Source: Alphaproteobacteria bacterium (GTDB lineage: Bacteria; Pseudomonadota; Alphaproteobacteria; UBA2966). From it: 32,523 nucleotides of DNA. Shown here piece after piece: positions 9,067 through 16,931 of the stretch (the stretch's first letter is position 1; each line of letters begins with the position of its first letter). Both the position numbers and the translations under genes were made by a program. The notes below the pieces were generated by a model. The model was not told the origin of the DNA. It made no database searches and saw only the letters and a program-made list of their open reading frames with translations. The DNA is taken from positions 1 through 32,523 of the forward strand of contig JABIFY010000121.1 in NCBI GenBank assembly GCA_018650465.1. Direction: 5' to 3'.

Positions 9067-10751
9067 GATTTGCTCCCGGGCGTGTCTTCCGGAAAGTGGG
9101 AAAGAAGACTGCGAAGCGGATTTGGCGCCGCCTGCCCAAGGCCGCAAATCGATGCGTCGCTCATGGCGTGGCACAATTGCGTCAGGACGGGAATATCCCA
9201 TCGCGTTGCTTTCATCAGGGCGACGGCTTTTTCGGTCCCAACCCTGCAAGGCGTGCATTGGCCGCAGGATTCCTCTTCGAAAAAATGCACCAAATTGCGA
9301 GTCAAGTCGGCCATGTCGTCCTTGTCAGAAAGCACCACAACGGCAGCCGAGCCGATGAAACAGCCGTACTCTTCAAGGGTTCCGAAGTCGAGTGGTAGAT
9401 CGCTAAGGCTGGCCGGTAGAATGCCGCCCGAGGCGCCTCCGGGTAGATAGGCCTTGAAGGTGTGGCCTGCGGCCATGCCGCCGCAATGTTCTGCGATCAG
9501 TTCGGCGATGGTGATGCCCGCCGCGGCCAGTTTTACGCCTGGGTCCTGAACCCGACCCGAAACAGAAAAGAAATGCGGCCGTCCGGCGTCCTGATACCAG
9601 CCAGCGCCTTTTTCGAGAATTTCCGCCGCCCAATAAAGAGTTTCGACGTTATGGATCAGGGTTGGGCGCCCAAACAGGCCGACCTGGCTGGGAAAGGGCG
9701 GTTTTTGGCGCGGAATTCCCCGTTTCCCTTCAATGCTTTCCAGCATCGCCGATTCCTCGCCGCAGATGTAGGCGCCAGCGCCACGCCTGAGATGAAGGCG
9801 AGTGTGGTTGGTCATGCCCGCCTTTTCGATCTCTGCTATGATGGCGGCGAGGGAAAGCCGAATGTCGGGATATTCATCCCGAAGATATATATATGTATCG
9901 GCCGCCTCGACGGCCCAGGCGGCAATCAGCACCCCCTCCAGGAAACGGTGTGGGTCGGTCAAAAGAATATGGCGGTCCTTATAGGTGCCGGGTTCGCCCT
10001 CATCGGCATTAACGCAGAGAAAGCGCGGGCCTGGTTCATCGCGAACCAATTTCCATTTCATGGCACTGGGGAAGCCGGCCCCGCCCAGGCCGCGCAAGCC
10101 GGAATCCTTGAGAATTGAAACGACATCGTCGAAGCTCATCTTACCGGACAGGCAACCCTCGAGTGCTCGAAAACCGCCTTTGTCGAGGTGGCTCTGATAG
10201 CTGGGAGCATCGACTGCCCGCGTTTCGACATCCTTCGCCGCCACCGTGACACCAACCTTATCGACACTGGCTTCTGTGACATGATTTTTGCCAACGGCAA
10301 CGACCGGCGCGCTGTCGCATCGCCCCATGCACGGTGCAGACACGACCCGGACATCCTGTCCGGTTTTATCGCCTATGTTTCGAAGAAGGTCGGACGCCCC
10401 GGCCATGGTGCAGGCGGGGCCATCACAGACACGGACCGTAATGCTCGATGCCTGATCGCCGTCCTCAAGAATATCAAAATGGGCATAGAAGGACGCGACT
10501 TCGTAGACCTCCGCCATGGCCAGCCCCATTTTTTCCGCCAGGGCGACAAGATGGGGCTTGCTGAGGCAGCCAAAGGCGTCATGCAACAAATGCAGGTTCT
10601 CGATTAGGTGGTCGCGCCGAAGTGGAGCGTCATTAAGGATACCGCGGATGGCTTCTTGAGAAGCCGTATCGGCCCCCCGTCCCTTGGGGTGATGCTTGTT
10701 GGAGCGTCTTTGTTGTGGCGCTGTGGCAGCTTGTTGGGTTCCCTCGATCAC
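9063..10751 (-). CDS. fdhB: NAD-dependent formate dehydrogenase, fused NuoE-NuoF beta subunit
   Basis: This 562-residue diaphorase subunit passes electrons from fdhA to NAD+. The N-terminal part (about 40-190) is a NuoE-like 2Fe-2S domain with Cys pairs in CDGPACTMAG and CMGRCDSAP. The C-terminal part (about 195-555) is NuoF-like: FMN/NADH-binding GLRGLGGAGFPSAMKWKL and GAGAYICGEESAML, and the 4Fe-4S set in SCGQCTPCRVG plus a later Cys. In FdsGB these are two proteins; the fused form is like Fdh1B of Methylobacterium. The start is a GTG at 10749-10751, with AAAGG about 8 bases upstream. It is the first gene of the operon fdhB-fdhA-folB-nitrilase. Confidence 0.92.
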   Translation of the reverse strand: MIEGTQQAATAPQQRRSNKHHPKGRGADTASQEAIRGILNDAPLRRDHLIENLHLLHDAFGCLSKPHLVALAEKMGLAMAEVYEVASFYAHFDILEDGDQASSITVRVCDGPACTMAGASDLLRNIGDKTGQDVRVVSAPCMGRCDSAPVVAVGKNHVTEASVDKVGVTVAAKDVETRAVDAPSYQSHLDKGGFRALEGCLSGKMSFDDVVSILKDSGLRGLGGAGFPSAMKWKLVRDEPGPRFLCVNADEGEPGTYKDRHILLTDPHRFLEGVLIAAWAVEAADTYIYLRDEYPDIRLSLAAIIAEIEKAGMTNHTRLHLRRGAGAYICGEESAMLESIEGKRGIPRQKPPFPSQVGLFGRPTLIHNVETLYWAAEILEKGAGWYQDAGRPHFFSVSGRVQDPGVKLAAAGITIAELIAEHCGGMAAGHTFKAYLPGGASGGILPASLSDLPLDFGTLEEYGCFIGSAAVVVLSDKDDMADLTRNLVHFFEEESCGQCTPCRVGTEKAVALMKATRWDIPVLTQLCHAMSDASICGLGQAAPNPLRSLLSHFPEDTPGSKS

Positions 10752-10800
10752 TTTTGTAGCCTTTTCCAGTGCGGCTCATATTTGGCCAAAGAGTCTTAAA

Positions 10801-10829
10801 GGTATAAAATTGGACCATAATCCGGGCAA
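10801..10829 (-). promoter_or_regulatory. candidate sigma-70-type promoter of fdhB
   Basis: Read on the minus strand, TTGCCC (10829-10824) and TATACC (10806-10801) are separated by 17 bases, each matching four of six consensus positions. The implied start lies about 40 bases before the fdhB GTG. Alternative TATATA boxes lie just upstream, so the assignment is tentative. Confidence 0.3.
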
Positions 10830-11042
10830 TGCAGGCGGTATATATAATGGGCGACTTCACTAGGATCAAGAAAAATATTTTTTGAATAAAACGAATTTTG
10901 TTATTAAATTCAATTAAATAAGTATTAAATGTTATTTATTTACTTTATTTAAATAACAATCAAAAATAAAGCGCTTAATTAGAAAGTAATTTTACATAAA
11001 ATTAATTGTTATAGGGCAATTATATTCTGCGCAATTTCTTGT

Positions 11043-11095
11043 ATTTTCATAATTTCGTATAATTTTCATAAGAAATATTGGTCTTTGTTCATCCA
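11043..11095 (+). repeat. direct repeats resembling tor boxes
   Basis: The decamer ATTTTCATAA occurs exactly twice, at 11043-11052 and 11062-11071, with a related ATTTCGTATA between them at 11052-11061 and TTGTTCATCC at 11086-11095. The units run in the same direction about 10 bases apart. E. coli TorR binds direct decamer repeats with consensus CTGTTCATAT; the first, third and fourth units match about seven of ten positions. Low complexity in this AT-rich tract makes chance similarity possible. Confidence 0.3.
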
Positions 11096-11119
11096 TTGTC
11101 AGATTAGAAAGGTTTTGTT

Positions 11120-11148
11120 TTGACAAATAATGGTTAATGATAGATATT
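11120..11148 (+). promoter_or_regulatory. candidate sigma-70-type promoter of the ABC transporter operon
   Basis: A perfect TTGACA -35 box at 11120-11125 is followed after 17 bases by GATATT at 11143-11148, four of six matches to TATAAT. It would start transcription near 11155 and give a leader of about 110 bases before the ATG at 11265. The tor-box-like repeats lie immediately upstream, where an activator would sit. Confidence 0.4.
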
Positions 11149-11264
11149 GAATTGGTAAAAAATAAATAAGGGCTCAAGCCCTGGAAGTATTAGGCCGATG
11201 ATCTCAAATGGGACTGCCATATATGACGGCAGCGGCATCAACGAAACAGGAGGCTTTTGAAAAA

Positions 11265-12569
11265 ATGAAAACACTTAGAATGTCATTGGGGGTGCTAATA
11301 TCAACGGCATTGCTCTTGACCTCGCTTATCGCCCCGGTGGGTGTGGCGAAGGCTGCTGAATGGAAGGATCCGAAACCGGGCGATACGGTTAATATCGGAT
11401 TCCTGGGCGCGCTTTCGGGCCCTGACGCTGGTTGGGGGCTTCCCGGCCTGACCGGGAACCAGATGTTCATTGACGAGGTCAACGCCGATGGCGGCTTACT
11501 GGTCAATGGAAAGCGTTACCCGCTGAAGATGTTTACTTTTGATGACGAAGCCGTTGGAAGTAAGGACCTGCAGGGCGCCAAGGAATTGGTTCTTCAACAT
11601 GACGTCAAATTTATCAGCGCGATCGGCGGCAACCCGGCTGATGCGGTGCATCCGTACTTAACAAAGAAAAAAGTCATTTATGCGAGCCTTATTTCGACCG
11701 ACATTAAGCCGGATCGGCCCTATCTGATCGCTGGCGGTGATGTAACGCCGCGTATCGACATGATGCGTCCGTTCTATCACAAAATGAGCAATCCCAAGCT
11801 CAAGCGCTGGGCGGTGATTTCGCAAGACGACACCATTGGCCTTACGTCCCAGTCCTGGGAAGTGGGGTCGGCGCTGGCCGACGGCTGGGATGTCGTCTAT
11901 GACAAGCATTACTCGCTTGAAACGACCGACTTCGCGCCCATCGTCACCGCCATGCTGGCGACCAAGCCTGAAGTCGTCAGCCTGAACCTGTCGTATCCGA
12001 CCTTCGTCGCCCTGATCATCGAACAGCTTTACATTCAGGGATACAAGGGGGTCATTTCGGCCAACTATCTGGACAGTGAATCGATCCTGCAAAAGGTGCC
12101 GGCCGCCTACGTCGAAGGGGCCGTCGACAGCTTCCCGCTGTTTGACGATCCGTGGTGGAACGAGCCTTCATTCCAACACAAGTTCTATCAGGACTGGATC
12201 AAGCGTTATGGCCCCGGCGGCAAAGATGACGTACATCGCGGCATCTCCGGCATCGACTGGGATCACGTTATCATGCTGCGTTTGTGGGCCCAGGGCGCAC
12301 AGCTTGCCGGAAGCTTTAATCCCGACAAGGTTCTGGCCGCCCTTCGTAAAGAAGATTCGATCCTGACCATCCTCGGCCCGGGCAACATGTCGGGCAAGGA
12401 AATGTGGGGTATCGACAACATGATCGCGACGCCGATTCCCTTCAACGAGCACAAAAACGGGGTCAAGCGGATCCAGGCCGTGATCAACTTCTCGAACTGG
12501 TTCAAGTCCCGCAAGGACCAGATCATCGCCGTCGTGCGTGAGCGCGGCCAGATGTTCGACCAACGTTAG
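11265..12569 (+). CDS. branched-chain-amino-acid-type ABC transporter, periplasmic binding protein
   Basis: This 434-residue solute-binding protein of the Peripla_BP_6 (LivK/UrtA/AmiC-like) family delivers substrate to the downstream permease. A Sec signal peptide is plain: MKTLRMSLGVLISTALL followed by a cleavage region near AKAAEW (about residue 30). The mature part has VNIGFLGALSGPDAGWG, the family's N-terminal strand and ligand loop, and FISAIGGNPADAVHPYL. The ATG at 11265 has AGGAGG at 11248-11253; an in-frame ATG at 11208 would put 19 polar residues before the signal peptide. Ligands of this family include amino acids, urea and short amides. The operon's downstream formyl-amide hydrolase makes an amide or N-acyl compound worth considering, but nothing in the sequence settles it. 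Confidence 0.88.
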   Translation: MKTLRMSLGVLISTALLLTSLIAPVGVAKAAEWKDPKPGDTVNIGFLGALSGPDAGWGLPGLTGNQMFIDEVNADGGLLVNGKRYPLKMFTFDDEAVGSKDLQGAKELVLQHDVKFISAIGGNPADAVHPYLTKKKVIYASLISTDIKPDRPYLIAGGDVTPRIDMMRPFYHKMSNPKLKRWAVISQDDTIGLTSQSWEVGSALADGWDVVYDKHYSLETTDFAPIVTAMLATKPEVVSLNLSYPTFVALIIEQLYIQGYKGVISANYLDSESILQKVPAAYVEGAVDSFPLFDDPWWNEPSFQHKFYQDWIKRYGPGGKDDVHRGISGIDWDHVIMLRLWAQGAQLAGSFNPDKVLAALRKEDSILTILGPGNMSGKEMWGIDNMIATPIPFNEHKNGVKRIQAVINFSNWFKSRKDQIIAVVRERGQMFDQR

Positions 12570-12583
12570 TCTACGGCGTGTCA

Positions 12584-12613
12584 CCGGGGGATGGCGGTTT
12601 TGCCATCCCCCGG
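12584..12613 (+). other. strong intercistronic stem-loop
   Basis: A perfect 12-bp inverted repeat, CCGGGGGATGGC / GCCATCCCCCGG, with a 6-base GGTTTT loop starts 15 bases after the binding-protein stop. No T-run follows, so it is not a standard intrinsic terminator. Hairpins at this position between a binding-protein gene and its permease genes commonly protect the upstream message and lower downstream expression, giving excess binding protein. That role is inferred from position. Confidence 0.75.
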
Positions 12614-12758
12614 AACACATCGGGTGTATCAGGCTTCTCTTCATTTAATTTGATTGTAATGTCTGGCTGCCCGCCATTATTCGGGGAAGCAAAAAAAATG
12701 ACAGTTAAGTGTTTGAATGGAATTTTCCCGGCTATTGGTTCGGGACAGAGGTAAAACG

Positions 12759-13628
12759 ATGGATTGGCCGACCTTTATTCAAAGTATCTCCAACGCCGTG
12801 ATTCTGGGTTCCATATACGCCACGGTTGCCGTTGGCCTGGCCTTGGCCTTTGGCGTCATGCAGATGGCGAATTTCGCCCATGGTGAATTTTTCATGGCTG
12901 GCGCCTATGTGGTTTATGTGTTTTACGCCCTTGGCGGAATGCCGTTTCCTGCCGCAGTGATATCGGCTTTTCCGGTTGTTGCGGCGCTGGGGGTCGTAAC
13001 GGAAAGATTCGTATTCAGACCAACACGCGGGAATGTTCTTGCCGGTTTTATGGCGACGGCTGGCGTTGCCTTTATTCTTCAGGTCATCGTCGGGCAAGTT
13101 TGGGGCGTTGGTTTGATGCGTTCCGTTCCCACCCCTTACATGGGCGCCGCGTCGATTCTCGGCGCTCAGGTGTCATGGCAACGGCTGATTATTCTACCTT
13201 CGACCCTGGTCATGGTTGGCGGCCTGTGGTTCTTTCTTCACAGGGTGAAACTGGGTAAGGCATTGCGGGCTTGTGCCCAGGATGTCGAGGCGGCATCCCT
13301 GCAAGGAATCAACATCAATAAAATAACGGCCTTGTCGATGGCTATTTCGGGCGGCTTCGCCGGGGTCGCTGGCGCCCTGATGGCGCCGATTAATGCTGTC
13401 ACGCCCTACATGGGCCATTCGATTATCGTCACCGCATTTATCGTCGTCATCGTCGGCGGCATGGCAAGTATCGAAGGTAGCATCCTTGCGGCCTTCATAC
13501 TTGGTTTCATCCACACCTTTGTCACGACGCTGTTCGACGCGGTTCTGGCGACGATGGCCGGTGTGGCGTTCATGGCGATCATTCTTGTTGTCAAACCGAC
13601 CGGTCTTCTCGGCCGGGTCAGGATGTAG
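12759..13628 (+). CDS. livH: ABC transporter permease, LivH type
   Basis: This 289-residue inner-membrane permease of the branched-chain amino acid type (BPD_transp_2) has about eight hydrophobic helices. Family segments are GSIYATVAVGLALAFGVM and MQMANFAHGEFFMAGAY near the N-terminus, the cytoplasmic coupling stretch GKALRACAQDVEAASLQGIN, and GGMASIEGSILAAFILG near the end. I chose the ATG at 12759 (MDWPTF), preceded by AGAGGT; a frame from 12717 would add 14 charged residues. The gene is separated from the binding-protein gene by the strong hairpin and from livM by 9 bases. Confidence 0.9.
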   Translation: MDWPTFIQSISNAVILGSIYATVAVGLALAFGVMQMANFAHGEFFMAGAYVVYVFYALGGMPFPAAVISAFPVVAALGVVTERFVFRPTRGNVLAGFMATAGVAFILQVIVGQVWGVGLMRSVPTPYMGAASILGAQVSWQRLIILPSTLVMVGGLWFFLHRVKLGKALRACAQDVEAASLQGININKITALSMAISGGFAGVAGALMAPINAVTPYMGHSIIVTAFIVVIVGGMASIEGSILAAFILGFIHTFVTTLFDAVLATMAGVAFMAIILVVKPTGLLGRVRM

Positions 13629-13637
13629 GGGGATTTG

Positions 13638-14591
13638 ATGATGAGATATCTTGCCGCCCTCGCTGTTCTTGTCGGGTTCGCCATAATGCCGGAAGTGATC
13701 GGCGAATATTACGTCGAAATCATGATCCTGTTCATGATCAACCTGATTCTCGCGTCTAGTTTCCGGCTCATCACGACCTGTGGCGACTGGTCGCTGTCGC
13801 ATGTGGTTTTCATGGGCGTCGGCGCCTACGCCACGGCCCTGCTGGCGAAATTTCTTGGCTGGCCGTTTTGGGGCACGGTGTTGCTCGGCGGCATGGCTTC
13901 GGCGGTGATTGGCTTGGCCGTCGTCTTCCCCTTGCTGCGCACCAAAGGTTTCGGGTTCTTCATCGGGTCGTTCGCGCTTGGTGAATTTGTCCGCCTGATC
14001 TGGGTTAAGTTTCATTTTCCCTTTGGCGGCCCCCGCGGCATGATCGGCATCCCATCGATAGAACTCAGCGATATCGATTTCTATGAGGCTATACCGTATT
14101 ACTATCTGGTCTTATTGTTTACCATTGCCTGTCTGGCGATCCTTTATCGTATCGACCTATCACGGACGGGGAAGGTCCTGAAAGCGATCTATGCCGACGA
14201 GGATCTATCCAGGTGCATCGGGATTAACGTGGCGCGTTACCGGGCCATGGCTTTTAGTGTTTCAGCATTTTTCGCAGGAATCGCAGGGGTGTTGTTGGCG
14301 CACCGCCTGGGTGCGATTGATCCTAAGAACTTTGACGTCAATACAATGGTTTATCTGGTGATTTGGGTCGTCGTCGGCGGCGTTGGATCATTCTGGGGGC
14401 CGTTGATAGGCGTCGCCGTGATGATGCTGGTCGGCGAGGCTGCGCGGCCGTTGGCTGAATGGCGGCCGTTACTTTTTGGCGGCATCCTGATCGTCTTTTT
14501 GACCTTGCTGCCGGGTGGGCTTGACAGCCTGATGAGCAAAGTCAGGGAAATGCTGGATAAACGAACGGCTGACGGAACCGAGAAAATTTAA
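13638..14591 (+). CDS. livM: ABC transporter permease, LivM type
   Basis: This 317-residue second permease subunit pairs with the LivH-type protein to form the membrane channel. It is strongly hydrophobic, with the family segments MINLILASSFRLITTCGDWSLSH cut by a short loop, FMGVGAYATALLAK, RTKGFGFFIGSFALGEFVRL and VVGGVGSFWGPLIG. The last helix is followed by a charged tail. Start is the ATG at 13638 or the adjacent ATG at 13641; GGGGG lies just upstream. Spacing of 15 bases to livG indicates one transcript. Confidence 0.9.
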   Translation: MMRYLAALAVLVGFAIMPEVIGEYYVEIMILFMINLILASSFRLITTCGDWSLSHVVFMGVGAYATALLAKFLGWPFWGTVLLGGMASAVIGLAVVFPLLRTKGFGFFIGSFALGEFVRLIWVKFHFPFGGPRGMIGIPSIELSDIDFYEAIPYYYLVLLFTIACLAILYRIDLSRTGKVLKAIYADEDLSRCIGINVARYRAMAFSVSAFFAGIAGVLLAHRLGAIDPKNFDVNTMVYLVIWVVVGGVGSFWGPLIGVAVMMLVGEAARPLAEWRPLLFGGILIVFLTLLPGGLDSLMSKVREMLDKRTADGTEKI

Positions 14592-14606
14592 GGGACGCGC
14601 GAACAG

Positions 14607-15374
14607 ATGGCTATCCTGGAAGTTAAAAACCTAAGCAAGAATTTCGGCGGCCTGATGGCCAACCGGGATCTAGACCTTGAGGTGGAGGAGGGCGAAATCC
14701 GTGGCGTCATCGGCCCAAACGGGGCTGGCAAGACGACGTTCTTCAATGTTATTAGCGGTGTCTACAAGCCTTCCGGCGGCACCATTAAATTCGACGGAAC
14801 TCTCATTTCCAATCTTTCTCCCGACAAGATCGCCGGTCTGGGCGTCGTTAGAACATTCCAGCGCGTCGCCTTGTTTCCGAATTTCACCGTCCTGGAGAAC
14901 GTCAACATCGGTCGCCATTTGCATGCGCGCGAAAGCCTTTTCGGTGCGGTTTTCGGGATGTCGAAGCAGAAGGAAATTGAGAACCTCGAAAAATCCCGGC
15001 AAATTGTCGATTTTCTTGGCATGACGGAGCACCAGGACGAATTGGCGAGCAACCTGCCCTATGGTTTGCAACGCGCCCTGAATGTCGCCATAGCGTTGGC
15101 GACCGAGCCCAGGTTGTTGATGCTGGATGAGCCGGTTGCCGGAATGAACCCGACGGAAACGGCGGAAATGACACGGATCATCCGACTTATCCGCGATGAA
15201 ATGGGAATGACCGTCATGCTGGTCGAACATGACATGAGAACGGTCATGAATCTTTGCGACAAAATCACCGTTATTGATTTCGGCGAAAAACTTGCAGAGG
15301 GGTTGCCACAGGAAATCCGGGCGAACAAGGACGTTATCGAAGCTTATTTGGGAGCCGAAGACATTGTTGCTTAG
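14607..15374 (+). CDS. livG: ABC transporter ATP-binding protein, LivG type
   Basis: This 255-residue cytoplasmic ATPase powers the transporter as a dimer with the LivF-type subunit. Walker A is GPNGAGKTT (about 36-44), the Q-loop lies in VVRTFQRVALFP, the signature region is LPYGLQRALNVAIALA, Walker B is LLMLDEPVAGMNP and the switch His is in LVEHDMRTVM. The signature reads YGLQ rather than the usual YGQQ of LivG proteins, a minor variant. The 3' end overlaps the start of livF. Confidence 0.92.
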   Translation: MAILEVKNLSKNFGGLMANRDLDLEVEEGEIRGVIGPNGAGKTTFFNVISGVYKPSGGTIKFDGTLISNLSPDKIAGLGVVRTFQRVALFPNFTVLENVNIGRHLHARESLFGAVFGMSKQKEIENLEKSRQIVDFLGMTEHQDELASNLPYGLQRALNVAIALATEPRLLMLDEPVAGMNPTETAEMTRIIRLIRDEMGMTVMLVEHDMRTVMNLCDKITVIDFGEKLAEGLPQEIRANKDVIEAYLGAEDIVA

Positions 15375-16077
15375 TGTAAAAGAAGCCAGCGTTTACTTCG
15401 GGAAGGTTTCCGGGATCAGGGATGTCTCGATAGACGTTGAAGAGGGGCAGATCGTTGCTCTGATCGGGGCCAACGGCGCGGGTAAAAGTACGACCCTGAG
15501 GGCGATTTCCGGTTTGAAACAGCCTTCAAGCGGCGAAATCTGGTTCAAGGGCGAGCGCATCGACGACCTGTCGCCTGAGGAAATCACAATGAGGGGCATT
15601 GCCCATGTGCCCGAAGGACGGCGGGTTTTCCCATATATGACGGTGAAGGAAAACCTGGAGATGGGCGCTTTCTCACGCAAGGATAAGGCCGGCATCGCCC
15701 GTGACCTTGAGGGCGTGTTCAGGCATTTTCCCCGGTTACGCGAGCGCCTGACCCAGGCGGCGGGAACAATGAGTGGCGGTGAACAGCAGATGCTGGCCAT
15801 GGGCCGGGCCTTGATGTCCGACCCAACAGTCGTGCTGATGGATGAGCCATCACTGGGATTGTCGCCTATCCTTTGTCAGGAAATCGCTAAAATCATCAAG
15901 GAAATTCATGCCGAAGGTCGAACCGTTGTTCTGGTCGAACAGAACGCTCGTCTAGCCCTTTCCCTGGCGCAAAAAGGGTATGTTCTGGAGACCGGCTCGG
16001 TGGTCCTTGAGGACGACGCAAAGGCTTTGCTCGAAAACGACAAGGTCAGGGAAACCTATCTAGGCGGCAGCGATTAA
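15364..16077 (+). CDS. livF: ABC transporter ATP-binding protein, LivF type
   Basis: This second ATPase subunit has about 237 residues. It has Walker A GANGAGKST, the LivF-typical IAHVPEGRRVFPYMTVKENL segment, signature MSGGEQQMLAMGRAL, Walker B VVLMDEPSLGLSP and switch His replaced by Gln in LVEQNARLAL, as is normal for LivF. No ATG fits the family's N-terminus. The likely start is TTG at 15364 (or the adjacent TTG at 15367), 9 bases after GGAG at 15351-15354, inside the livG 3' end. A frame open back to 15274 is only the shadow of livG. Confidence 0.9.
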   Translation: MLLSVKEASVYFGKVSGIRDVSIDVEEGQIVALIGANGAGKSTTLRAISGLKQPSSGEIWFKGERIDDLSPEEITMRGIAHVPEGRRVFPYMTVKENLEMGAFSRKDKAGIARDLEGVFRHFPRLRERLTQAAGTMSGGEQQMLAMGRALMSDPTVVLMDEPSLGLSPILCQEIAKIIKEIHAEGRTVVLVEQNARLALSLAQKGYVLETGSVVLEDDAKALLENDKVRETYLGGSD

Positions 16078-16105
16078 GAACAAGAATCTAGGAACAAGCT
16101 TGGCC

Positions 16106-16918
16106 ATGAAAGACTTAATGATTCATCTCGACAACAGCGCCGCATCTGACTCGCGGCTGCAGGTGGCGTTGCAGTTAGCGGCTCGCTTTGAGGCGAGATT
16201 GACGGGCGTGTTCGCCGTGATTGACAGGAAAATCGGTGCCAAGACGACGCAACCGAGTGATGAGGTCGCCTCCCTGATCGAACAGGCTGAAGCGTCCTTT
16301 AAGCAACGCACCGCTGAAGCGGGCGTCGAGCAGCGTTGGGTCTCCCGAATCACGGGCAGCGGAAATATGATGGTCAAGGCGGTCCTTGCCTGGGCATCAT
16401 CTTCGGACATGGCGGTTCTTGGTCAGCACGACCCAGACGCCAGCGTCGCGACGCCCAGGGATTTGGTTGAACAGGTTATCAACAACTGCGGCCGGCCTGT
16501 CCTGGTCATTCCGTTCGCCATGAGTCAGCGGACGATTGGTAATAAAATCATGATCGCCTTTAATGGCGGACGCGAAGCAAGCCGGGCGATGAACGACGCT
16601 ATTCCCCTGCTCAAACTTTCCAATGACGTCCGCCTCGCCATCGTTAACTGGTCCTCTAAGGAAGAGGGCGAATACGCCTTCACAGAAAACGATGTCGTCG
16701 ATCATCTGGGTGTGCACGGGATCGACGTCAAAATCGAACGGTTCAATGTCGACGGCATCGGCATTATGGATCTTCTGCTTGCTCGCCTGGCCGAAGAAAG
16801 CATGGATATGCTGGTCATGGGGGCGCACGGACATTATGGCTTTCCTCACCTATTTAAAGGCTCAAGCACGCGTCATATCCTTGACCATATGACGGTACCA
16901 GTGCTGATGTCGCATTAG
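16106..16918 (+). CDS. universal stress protein, two-domain
   Basis: This 270-residue cytoplasmic protein is made of two UspA folds. The C-terminal domain ends in the nucleotide-binding pattern GAHGHYGFPHLFKGSSTRHIL, the family's G-x2-G-x9-G-S/T motif. The N-terminal half (about 1-140) keeps the fold but its motif is degenerate. Start is the ATG at 16106 (MKDLMIHL); a TTG at 16100 is less likely. It lies 28 bases after livF and 13 before the formyl-amide hydrolase gene, so it is probably part of the transporter operon. Its role there is unknown. Confidence 0.85.
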   Translation: MKDLMIHLDNSAASDSRLQVALQLAARFEARLTGVFAVIDRKIGAKTTQPSDEVASLIEQAEASFKQRTAEAGVEQRWVSRITGSGNMMVKAVLAWASSSDMAVLGQHDPDASVATPRDLVEQVINNCGRPVLVIPFAMSQRTIGNKIMIAFNGGREASRAMNDAIPLLKLSNDVRLAIVNWSSKEEGEYAFTENDVVDHLGVHGIDVKIERFNVDGIGIMDLLLARLAEESMDMLVMGAHGHYGFPHLFKGSSTRHILDHMTVPVLMSH

Positions 16919-16931
16919 TCCGGAGAGGGAC

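Larger units (their letters stand above)
10752..11264. promoter_or_regulatory. AT-rich divergent control region, fdhB / ABC transporter
   Basis: These 513 bases between divergent fdhB and the solute-binding-protein gene hold no convincing gene. About 10860-11170 is strikingly AT-rich compared with all surrounding coding sequence. Inside are a candidate promoter for each direction, an 8-bp inverted repeat, TGTTATTT/AAATAACA, at 10930-10937 and 10951-10958 (spacer 13), and a set of TTTTCATAA-like direct repeats. The size, AT content and repeats fit a control region that binds regulators or nucleoid proteins. Confidence 0.55.

Noticed and set aside
10992-11177. 61-codon minus-strand frame in the AT-rich gap
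   Set aside because: The product is low-complexity Asn/Ile/Tyr-rich, as expected by chance from AT-rich DNA, and lacks a ribosome site. The stretch is better explained as a control region.
13194-14015. 273-codon minus-strand frame rich in Asp, His and Arg
   Set aside because: It spans the livH-livM junction in antisense. Its composition is the complement of membrane-helix codons, not a real protein.
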